Source: Corbicula japonica (taxonomy: Eukaryota; Mollusca; Bivalvia; Venerida; Cyrenidae). From it: a DNA stretch of 64,000 bases. The notes under the pieces were generated by a model. The model had not been told where the DNA came from, did not search any database, and saw only the letters and a program-made list of their open reading frames with translations. Both the position numbers and the translations under genes were made by a program. Positions 40,801 through 52,800 of this stretch are shown here, piece after piece. The stretch's first letter is position 1. Every line of letters starts with the position of its first letter. Location: positions 1 through 64,000 of the forward strand of contig JAZAYU010000003.1 in the NCBI GenBank assembly GCA_038501625.1, written 5' to 3'.

Positions 40801-43800
40801 TTGATGTAAAGTGATTACAGCATTATGTACATTATTTCCTTTTTTATCACAAGTCAAAGGTCAAGTCAGTTATTTGGAATAAACATTAACTATCTTTCAC
40901 AAATTATTGATTGGGGTTTCACCCCTGTTTTGCGTGCAGTACTCCGATAGCATTGTTCAGGGTTGGATGAAATAAAGGGATTCGATTGGGTCATTCTTAT
41001 GGTAGTTATGTGATAATTCCAACTTTCTGGCCATAATCCCCATGAAAATTTAAATATTGTTATTAAGTAAACATAATCACAAATCTTTCAAAAATTGTTG
41101 ATTGGGTTTTTTATTGGTAGCGGACTCCTAAATTGCGTGGCTAACTTTGTTCAGGGTCGGATCAAAGATTTCCTCACAAAAAGTTCGTTTGGGTCAGTCT
41201 TAGGGTAGTTATATGATAATTCCAACTTTAAAATTTATAATCCCCATGAAAACTAAATATCGATGCGCAAAAGGGGTTTAAGCAACTCAAAATAACACCC
41301 TTTGAATCCGCTCCTGCTGGTTGATGGAAGAATTTTAAAGTACTTTGTTTTGCAATGTACACCAACACAACAAACTACAATAATACTGATGTGAAGAAGC
41401 AGTTTGATATTTCGATAACTAAAATATTTTTAATACCAGCATCGTATAAAATGCCGTGATACGCAGCGTAGCAAAAATTAAGTGCCGGTGTACGGTGCGT
41501 GGCCTCTCAATTTTTGCAAGAAGCAAGTTAAATATAGATAAAACACACTCAAACTTTTTACTGCAGTATCCTCCAGTGCAAACATTGTTTATGCATTCAT
41601 AATACTTTACTAGACTTTAGTTTAGATCAAGAAAAAATACGTTTGAACAAGAAATTAACAACTTTTGCAGTACAGAGAGGTCCATTTTCACGAATGATTG
41701 AGCAAATTACTGTATTCTGGACACAGAGAAGACTGGAATCATAAATAGGCATGATTTGACAGCCGTATAGGCCTATTGGTTTTAGTATTATTCAAATATT
41801 TCACCAAAAACTTTGCGATTTTCTTACCTTACCCCACAAAATCTCCTACATTGACACCGTTTATGCCGGTTTAAAGCGTTGCATATGCCGTGATCGCGGC
41901 GTAGTGCCGTTCGCGAAGCGTACCAGGTTAGCCAGGGTGTAGTCTAATTGGTCAGTTCTAATATGTGTTTCACCAATCAAAATAACGGTTATATAGTTTT
42001 CGAACATACAATTATTACACATGATGAAGGTATTGATACTATATTTTCAGATGACCACTCCAGAGTAAAAATACCTGACGATCCTGACTTCTTTATCAAC
42101 GCTTGCTACATTGACGTAAGTGATATTTAAGTCTAACATTTGCAAAACAATTTTTCTGTAGTAACTTGCAGTACATATTATTGTGTCTCAAACAAAATAT
42201 TTTCATGTTAAACAATGTTCGTAATTAGTCACTAATGACAAATTAATGATTAATACTTTACTTATTTGTTATTGTTTGCTTCAAATTTAAGGAAATTAAA
42301 GACACACTTTAGGCGTAAAGCCAGATATATTAGTCAACAGTTCACATAATAATTTCAATAACTATGTTAAAAATCAAAGTCTAATATAAATTTAAATGTA
42401 AAGAATACTAAACTCTTGATGCTGTTTGTTTTGTTGGTTGTTTTTAAGGGGGCTGGTGGCGGCGCGGATGTTGTATTTTTCATTTCATATTTAATTGTAG
42501 GTTGTAGGCCTCTGTAAATGTGCTGCATTGTGTTTCTTTTGAATAGCAATAGTATTGCGCTATGCTGTGAGTCATTTATTCGAAGTATGTGTCTGAAGCT
42601 TCCTTACCAATCTCATCATGGACGTGAAAATTATTTTTAAAGCCAGAAATACACATTGTTAACTTGCGGGAATCCAAAATGAAAATGTAAACACGCTAAA
42701 ATTAACACAAATCTTAAACAGAAATCAAAGATCTAATGGGTAAAATACTTACAAAACTAATTATATTAGGTTTTTTACCGCCTTGAAAATGACTTAGTAT
42801 ATCCAAATGAATGCCACTGGTAAAATAACAATTTCTAAGAAATCATATCTAGCTTAACATACACAAACTTACATGTAAGTTATAAACATTCACTATGTTA
42901 GTTTACAAAGTTTTGTGAGTTAAAAGTCAAAACCAATTACCAAATATCGTTCTTATTTCTTGTGCACGTGTTTCCATAGTGTTTTCCTTAACGTTGATGG
43001 AGAAAAGACATTTTCAACTCAATTTGACTACACATTTAAGTTACACCGGCAGCAAATTCCAAAAATCATTTAAAAGAAATGATTTTGACACATTTGCGTG
43101 AAGTGAATCGATAATTAATGTTCAAGTTGAAACAAATATATTATTTAGTTTTAACTTTTTCTACCTTTCCTAACGCTAATTCAGTATAGTATTGAACCTG
43201 TAAGTAGTGAACAATTACTATCATGAAAAACGTGGTTTTCGTGTTTCTGTATTTGGTTTGAGTTATTTTCTTTTCCAGGGATTTGAGAGTAAAAAGGCTT
43301 ATATTGCGTGCTTGGGCAAGTATTACCTTAACATCTATCTATTTATCTTATGTTCTTTATAGATCTTTCAACTTTAATTCAACAAAACTGTTTTTAATAC
43401 TTTAACATACTCAATAACAGTTCATCCTTCTATATAGAATATGAACAAATAAAATACTTATAAGAAGAAAATGGGAATGATGAGTAGAAAACAAAAAGGA
43501 AATTATTGTACAAAAACAACTTTATGCAGAAGTGAATTATACAAAACAGAAATTAACCACATTCAAAAATACACAGCCGCTACACACAATCCAAAAGCAA
43601 GGAGGAACAGACGATATGGGTTTATAAAAAATAGTATCAATATTGAAATAAGACACCACAAACAATTAGCAAAACAGAGAGCCAGAGTGAGCCGTGGAAA
43701 AGTTACTTGAAAAAACTATTTGTCACTGGGGAGGTTAAACCAGGTTCTAGGGTGCACGCACCTCGAGTTTGTCCCAAAATGTTCTCCATAAGAACAAACA

Positions 43801-46800
43801 AGTACAATTTGTATTGGTGAAGTAGCTTCAACCCACTGATCAACTCGACAATGTTGCATGCAAAATCACGCAAACATTTAAAACACAATAACCTCAGCGC
43901 TGGGCGGGTACCGAGACCAGGGCCCCTGGACACAAATCAGCAAGAACACAAAGACAGCGATAAAAGATCAAAAATAAAATATAAGAAACTTATAGCATTT
44001 CAATTTAAAAAAAAAAAACGAAAGAGCTGGGTAGCCAATGACCATACCGAGAACAGAGATAAAATTTAAGGTTTGAATGTTTGTCCCTGTACAAAGACAG
44101 TTATAGAAAAAATGAAATATGTATATCAGGAATGGCCACATCCAGCATACACAGCCTCTCCACACAGCCAAAAAGTAGAGAGGAAAAGAGAGCATGGTAT
44201 AACAATAATAAGTTTCAAAATGGACGCCACAAACAAATAACGAAAGTGGGAACCAGAAGGGTTACCGCCTTGGAACGGTCAGTGGCAAAACAAATTGCCA
44301 CTGGGGTTTTAACCAAGTTCTAGGTTGCACCAACTTCACACTTGCCCCAACAGGTTGTCATATCACAAAAAGTACAAATTGTCTTGGTTAAATAACTCTA
44401 ACCCATCCATCGGCAGAAATGCATCGTAATTTGCCATGTGAACTAAGTTTGACTTACATACACACACGTCCTTTCACAAAAACTATACTTTTTATGCTGC
44501 TACATTATACAAGTAAATATATATGTTTATAGGACCGATGGCAAACACAACAAATAACTTTGATTTGTTTTGGCAAATGGTTTGGAGTGAGAAATCCGAC
44601 GTCATTGTGATGCTTACAATGCTCGTGGAACATTCGGTAAGTCACATTAAGTTTAACCAATATAACTATTATAAAAAGAGTAAATCTATAGTGCAAATTT
44701 AAATTTACAAAGGCATCAACGACATTGAAAGTCATGTTGTCATGTAATAATCAAGAAAGTTGTAAATGGCAAATGAAAATAAATAGAAACAGTTATTATT
44801 GTCGTTATTGGCAAAATATTAAAAGCCTGCATCTCTTATTGGAATCAAATTTATATGGCAGCTAGGCTTTTACGAATGAACACTAAAGCAGGTACAGTCG
44901 AAACTCGATAATTCGAACTCGGCGGGACTGGGAAAAAAGTTCGAATTATCGGGATGTTCGAATTATCGAAGGTCTGTCGGCCGTCGGAAGTGGGTATTTT
45001 TTGTTCATGTTTTAATTTCTGTTTATCTACATGTATCTTTTGTATGTGAAATTTTATTTCAAAACTATAAATGCATGTTTACATAATTATACACATGTAC
45101 ATGAACGTAACTCAAATAATTTTTGTCATAATTAATATACGTAGTGAATGATAGCACAAATCATAAATCACAAATCTTCACGTCACATATGTTAAATTTA
45201 CAAACTTTGACATGCTAGTTTGAATGGCCACCCGCCTTACAGTCTTTTTTCATTAGAACATTGTGAATCTTGCACAACATGCTTAGTTCACGATCACTAT
45301 TATCCTGACATTCAAAGTTGCTCAGCTTGAGGAAGATGGCTACTATCTTCTGTTTCAGACATGCTGATAAGATATGATTAAAATTAATTTTGGTCTTCGT
45401 TTTATACAATCATAAACAATTATATTCGCTCAATTTTTGTTTGCAAATTTAGTTTGCAAGTCTTAATTATTTTAAATTTTCTTTAATTATATTTCTGATC
45501 AGATTTTAAAGAGATAAAATAATTTAATATTATTTCTTTGTAACAGGTATCGCGTTGCTTGAATTGTGTCGGTTTCATAGCGTGTGCTATTCGTAAGTCG
45601 CTGCTATTGTTATCCGCTTGAAGTGTGAAAACTTTAACATGTCATAATTTTGAGCGATATATTTCAAAGGTGTTCGAAATATCGAGAGTGAAATTAATAG
45701 AAAATCAAAAGGACAGACTGGACTTTGAGTTTGAAGTTCGACATATCGGGTGTTCGAATTATCAAGTGTTAATGCATATAAGGTATATAGGCGTTTTGCC
45801 GGGACCGAGATACGAGTTCGAAATATCTACGGTGTTCGAACTATCGAAGTTCGAATTATCGAGGTCCGACTGTAAATACTGGCACATATTACCAATGCCT
45901 GGCAGAGTTTCACCCAAACATTAATTACAGTACAATTCTTTAATGTCGGGCCAGCTATAGATAGAACGAAAAATATTTAATATCGATGCACGACAATTTG
46001 ACAATTTAATATGTCTATATTTATAAGTAATTTAATATAATAAAAAACAACAACCACTGGCTACGTAGTTATTTAGTCTTTTAAGATATTACAGTAAGGG
46101 GATAAATTTACTTTTTAACCTACCTTTTATATTATGTTTCAAGGGAATTAAATGTGACCAGTATTGGCCAAACAATGGAACGTCCATTTCGTACGGAGAT
46201 TTTATACTGACATCAGCTGAGGAGGAAATTTATTCTGATTATGTTATCAGAAAATTCATGATTACAAAGGAAAGTATACATTTATATCAGAATTTTATAT
46301 AATTCACGAACATGGATGTTCGCATAAAAATACAGTCCAGTCTGTCTTGTTAAACCACTCAAATAAAACCCAGAAGTGGTCTTAAGACGGGTGTTCTTTG
46401 TTCACGTTTGATTTTGTTCTGTAAATCAGTTGTCAGGAAAAACAATATGTGGTTTATCTCCACATGTAGATCTACTTCTTGTTTACAGGTAGTCTATAGC
46501 ACAGGTTTCCACCATGCCAGTCTTTGCTCGACTTCGCAATGAATTGGTCACAAACAAGTACCGGTTAACAAAGATTGATATTGAAAACAGTGATATCTAC
46601 TGATTAACATCTTAGTGTTAAAATAAAAAAAAAATCAGAAAAAACACTTAACATGTTAACATTATTTAATTTCTTCAATTCTTATCTTCTGCAACTGTCT
46701 TTAGTAATGGAAGATGACAATATAGTAACGATTCCTATTTTCATCACTATTTCTTTTGTAGGGAAATGAAATCAGAAATGTAACACACTTTCACTTCACG

Positions 46801-49800
46801 GCTTGGCCTGATAAGAGCGTTCCAGAAGACGTGACGTGCCTCCTGGAATTCCGACGTAGAGTTCGGAAACTTCACTTAAGTGGACCTCTGATAGTTCACT
46901 GCAGGTTTTACATTTTATTGTTTAACTTAAACTTTTAAATTCATTGCAAGAACAATAAATTTTATTAGAAACTTTCGGTTGGCACTCCACTGTTCAATTC
47001 CCTCATTCAACATATCAACAAACATATTATGACTACAAAAATATTTGCTGAAAATTTATTTATTAAAATATTAAAATTTGTTTTCACAAGGTAGGCTTTA
47101 ACTAACGTTGCATGCAGGGCATCACCATCAAAATATAGAAAATTAACAATATTAAACTCTATTTTGATCTATTGACATGACTTTGAGAGATTAAATTTCT
47201 TTTATTTTGCATAACTCAAACACGAAACTAAGCTTATTTTTCGAACGTAAGAGAACCAAAGCATGTTGTTAGGTACGAGTTGTCAAATACTTCTATTGCA
47301 TTTGGAGCATTCGTCAGTGCTACTGAAGTGCGCCACACCTACGCTCTCCCAATTTAAGTTAAAGCGCAAATCTATTTACCAGAAAATATAAATTCTCTGT
47401 TCCCAGGCGGTAACCCCTCGGGTTCTGATTTTTGTTAATTGTTGGTGGTGTCTCTTTTGAAACTAATCATTTTATTAACCATGCTATCTCCCTCTGTTCT
47501 TCTTGACTGTGTGGGGAGGCTTTTTTCTGAATGTGGCGATTCCTGATATGCATGTTTCACATTTTTTAATTGGCATAAATATGATCCATGATCAAATGAG
47601 GATTAGCGAACTAATGCACATCACTAAGTATCGCTGTAAGTAAATTAATAGAATGCATTAGAGATACCAACACAATTTTTGTTTTCAGTGCTGGTATCGG
47701 ACGCACAGGAACTCTAATAGCAATAGATATTCTTGTAGAAGAAGGGCGTAGCCAAGGCTCGGTTAATGTATTGGAATGCGTGAAGAAGATGAGGGAGCAG
47801 AGGGTAAACATGGTACAAACACTGGTAAGCTTTTGTATTTAGTTCCATGGCATAGCCATTAAAAAGTTTGTACAAAAAAAGCTTCAAATGTAACATTACA
47901 GACGGTGCTAAACAAACGGTAGATTTGTCAGCAAAATTTCTTGAAAGAACATCTAACAAAACGATGATGTGACTTCTAAACACCCAAATTGTTATTTTTG
48001 TATATTGGTTTTAAAGCAAAATGTAATTGATTAAACGATTGAAATATTAAGATTTTTCATTAAGTTTCTTGCCAAATATTCAGGCAGAGTAGTTTTAGTA
48101 TAAAATGAGTTCGTCAAATAGTCTGACATAGTAACATTCAGTATCAAAACTATTGTTAGACTTTTCAGTGCAGTATGACTTAATAAACAATGTTCTATAT
48201 TAGACATTCAGGGAAAGACAGATTAATTTTTAATGCCTTTTTCAAATAACTGAACTCATTTCTGACACTATTATTCAATAACAATCTTACTAACATACAT
48301 TCAAAAGTTGCATCGTTTAAAATGAAAATTCAGGAACAGTAACATTTTAAAAACATTTTGATCGTCAAATAGTCAGAAGAATGAGGTGTTCATAAACAAA
48401 ACAAGCTTCTTCTAAATCATTCAAGACGTTCATAACTAAATCATCAATGTTCTGATCCAACTTTCAGGATCAAGACGTTTATAACTAAATCATCAATGTT
48501 CTGATCCAACTTTCAGGATCAAGACGTTTATACAGTACTGAAAATTGTGAAATTGACAATTTTTCCGATTCCGATCCGGTCCGCTTCCGATCCTAAAGCC
48601 ATCTATAACCGATCCGATTCCATTCCCATTGCGGTCCAATTCCAATTCGATTGCACTCCAATTTTTTCACTCCGGACCATGCACTCCAAACGATCTTTAC
48701 GCTCAAACCGATTCTTCCGATTCCGATCTTTTCGATCTCGATTTTCATTGGTCATTAACTATAACGCAAGACATTGCGCTCCAAACGATCTTTACGCTCA
48801 AACCGATTCTTCCGATTCCGATTCCAATACATAACTGAAAAACGGTAAATAGAGCGACCCGATCCGATCCGGTTAAAACACTCCGGTCTTTTCACTCCAA
48901 GTGATCCAAACGCTCAAAGGGATTCCGATCCAGTCAAAACGCTCCGGTCTTTTCACTCCAAGCGTTCCAAACGTTCAAAGCGATTCCGATCCGGTCAAAA
49001 TGCTCCGGTCTTTTCACTCCAAGCGATCCAAATGCTCAAAGAGATTCGCTTCGATTCCATTCCGTTTCCAATTCGATTGCGCTTCCATTGCGCTCCTAAC
49101 AGGATCGGTTTGCGGTCCGCTTCCGATCCGATTGTCAATTTAATGATTTTCAGTACTGTAACTAAATCATCAATGTTCTGATCCAACTTTCAGGATCAAG
49201 ACGTTTATAACTATATCATCAATGTTCTGATCCAACTTTCAGGATCAAGACGTTTATAACTAAATCATCAATGTTCTGATCCAACTTTCAGGATCAAGAC
49301 GTTTATAACTAAATCATCAATGTTCTGATCCATCTTTCAGGATCAAGACGTTTATAACTAAATCATCAATGTTCTGATCCAACTTTCAGGATCAAGACGT
49401 TTATAACTCAATCATCAATGTTCTGTTCCAACTTTCAGGAGCAGTACTACTACATATACAAGACACTTGTCAATGCCTTGGTGTTTGACAATGAGGCTAT
49501 TCCAAAAGAAGATTTCTGCAAATACACAGATATGTCAAAGATTTACAATTTTAGTGCAATGTTTCAGGTAAGCTTTCGGGGCCAACTTAAATACAAGTTT
49601 CATTAAGTTCTAATTTAATAGAATATACCTGGACAAAAATGTTGAAATGCAAAATTCCAGTGATATTATTCCGTTGGCAATAATTAAACCAGGTAAGCAA
49701 AATGTGCATCTCTTCTTGTATATGAAGCACGCTGTATGTTTACATAAAATGAAGCAAATAAACCGGACTTTTAGATGGGCGGGAAAATTTGTAACTATAA

Positions 49801-52800
49801 TATCACCTCTCCGGATGAATAAAAAGAGTGGTGCAGAAATTCAGAGATTTTCTTGTGTAAATTGCATCGCTTATTTTAAACGGGGAGACAAATTGAATAA
49901 ATAGCGTTTTGTATTTTGTAAAATTTTGTACAACGCTATGACTAAAACAGGCATGCTCTTAATTTATTTATGTTAAGATATGTAGTGAAATAACATGTAG
50001 CGAAATTTCAATATTTTGTTATTATTATAAGATATCACATTGACTTTGGTTTTAGACATTCAATCAATCTGTTGAACCTGAGTGTACGCAAGAGAACAGA
50101 GCTCGGACAGTAAACACTGTATCGCGATATGGGAATCGAGATGGTTCTGACATTCCTGGTAAGTAACGTTTGACTTTTGAAAAATATTATGGTATTTTTA
50201 CTATGTTTCTGGTTGTATTTATGTGCAAATACTTAAAAGAAAATTGGCGAAGCGCGCGATAAATGAAAACGGAGAGAATTCGAATTAAAATCACAACGCA
50301 TCATTTATAATGCTAAAAATATTAGTTGCTCGATTATGTTAGAGCGATGTTCTACTGGTATGATGTATTTACTATTTCTTTTTGACAAGTTCGTTTCAGC
50401 TTTTTTCTACCACAACAGCTATCTACTAGAGCATTTAACTGTAAAATGTTAAAATTTTGATTATAAAATATTAAGAAAATATTTGAAAAATAGCAATCAC
50501 GAGAAACAGACATATATTTTGATGAGAGATTTAACAGCGATTTTTTATATACCACCAGGCGATGCTCACCGTGTGAGGCTGTTCCTTAGCAGAGAGATCA
50601 GTTCTTCCGACTATATCAATGCTGTCTATGTGAACGTACGTATCTACGATAACATAAATATTATATATGTGAACGTACGTTGCTACCATTACAAAAAATT
50701 ATCAATCTAAACGTATGTATCTACGATAAAATATTATCTATGTGAACGTACGTATCTACCATAATATAAATGTTACCTATGTGAACTTGCGTATCTACTT
50801 TAACATAAATAGTATCTATGAGAACGGACGTATCTACCATAACATAAATATTATCTTTGTGAACGCACGTATCTACCATAACATAAATTTCATAAATATT
50901 GTCTGTATAAAGGTATCTACTGAAGCACATACCTGCACATTCATGAATATTTCGAAATTAATAAAAATGCTAACGTTCAGAATTCGGCGTACGACTTCCA
51001 CGACGAAAATATATTACTTCTACCGTCAATTTGTGTGTTTGATTGTACAGAGCTACACAACGGCAAACCATTTTATTGTCGCACAATCTCCGTTACCTAA
51101 CGGTGTGGAAGACTTCCTTTGTTTGATTTATCAAGCGGATTGCACCTGTGTCGTATCTATGGACGGAGTTGTTGGAGAGCAGGTTTGTAGAAGCTGTTGT
51201 TGTCCATTAATTTCTATAAAACACAGAATTGCGTATGTTCACATTCTTGAAGTTCAATGTCCAGTAACAATAAACAAACAGAAGTGTAGCTGCTACTCGC
51301 GTTTTAATTTTGTAGTAGATATTGAATATGATTCATATAAAACCCGGTAAAATGTTTTTACACTGCATCTGATACATTGTAAGAAAACTAATAAAAGAAA
51401 TCCCTTTTTAGTTTGTCAAATAAGATTCATGTCGCTGCCTTTGTTTGTTTTTTTTCTCTACAGATCGCTGGTTTGTATCTTCCTCCTGATAACTCAAGTA
51501 TGACCGTCGGCAATTTCACGGTGACCGCCAGGAGACTGGACACTAAGGACAGCTGTATAGTGAGACAAGTGAAGATAGCATTAAACGGCATGGTACAAAT
51601 ATTACGCATTGCTACATGTACCTGTTTACATCATTTTATGTTTTCTCACTTTTTAACAATTCTTATTACCGATGTTCTTTAAATAAGGTAATATTTGATT
51701 AATCATCAGATTTAAATTATACGAAGAGCCTCAGCCAAAACTAGTTTATTAATTTTAAATATTACATTATTTTCTCATTCAATAGCAATCGTAATTTTCT
51801 AAAGGTACAATAAGCTAAATTTGCGTAATACAACATTTCTAAAACAGATCAGGGAAAATATCTTAAAAGTATAAACCCCATTTATTTTTATTTTTTAGTT
51901 TAAAGGTGCTGAAAAAGTCGTATACCACTTCCAGTACACAGGGTGGTTAGATGGGCAACTAGTGCCGAGTTATCCGAAGAAATTCGTTGAATTTGCAAGA
52001 AATGTGGAAAACTGTTTCAAACAAGTTGGAAACGAAAACTGCCATATTCTCGTGCATTGCGTGTGAGTAAAAAAGCTTATTCTTACCATACCAAATATAA
52101 TATAAAAAAAACACATCATAAAAATGTATATAACGCGAAAAGAAAATTATTCTAATCGTTTTTTTCTCTTATAAGAGTTTACCAATTTTAAAAGGTTCTA
52201 ATTTTAAATTAACAAATAACGGTGTTTGTAACATACATTTTCAGAAATGCTTTTGAACGAAGTTGTTTGTTTTGCGCTGTTGTCGCACTGACAGAAACCA
52301 TTGAGCACGAAGGTGAGGTTTGTATTCCAAACACACTGCGCCGAATCAGAACACGGAGACGACGAGCATTTCCAAATATGGTAATCTTTGTTGTCTACGA
52401 CAAACCTTTACTTCAAAAAAAATCAGAAAAATATTATTATGCATTTCATTTAATTAAACATTTTCAAATTCCCTAACATTTTTGTGCAGACTTCAATCAA
52501 GTTAAGCCCAATGAGCGTTTAGTTATCATCGTTAAAACATCCTCATTTCATTGCGCAAATGGTGTGTACATTACGGGGCTACACAAGTGGGCATTTATTT
52601 AATTTATTTCCCTTGAATAGACTCAATTGAATATGAACATTTTAGTACTCTCCCTCCCCACATACCTTTCCTCCCCCTACCCCACCATCTCCACCTTCAT
52701 CAGTGAATTATATTTTGAACACATATCAATTGTATATTTTTATATTCATTTTGTCTTGAAGTACAAAGTATTCTTAAGTATTGTTTATCCTTATAAATTG

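Larger units (their letters stand above)
48419..49438 (+). repeat. 49-bp minisatellite that repeats the splice acceptor of the last D1 exon
   Basis: Each unit contains 'ccaactttcag' and then 'gatcaagacgtttataacta'. Acceptor AG ends fall at 48467, 48516, then (after an inserted MITE) 49193, 49242, 49291, 49340, 49389 and 49438; within each block the spacing is exactly 49. The last one is the true splice site, followed by GAGCAG of the exon. All eight copies keep the pyrimidine tract and AG. An upstream acceptor would add 'DQDVYN' and then TAA in most units. The final upstream unit has lost that TAA but shifts the frame. Confidence 0.9.

Noticed and set aside
48547..49186. Serine/arginine- and phenylalanine-rich reading frames
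   Set aside because: Produced by the 'tccgattccgatcc' and 61-bp tandem repeats of the MITE; no start context or conserved domain.
50742..51350. 202-codon frame beginning with 'VRIYHNIN'-type repeats
   Set aside because: Combines the intronic 39-bp array, intron sequence and exon 51,051-51,182 read through its donor; not a separate gene.
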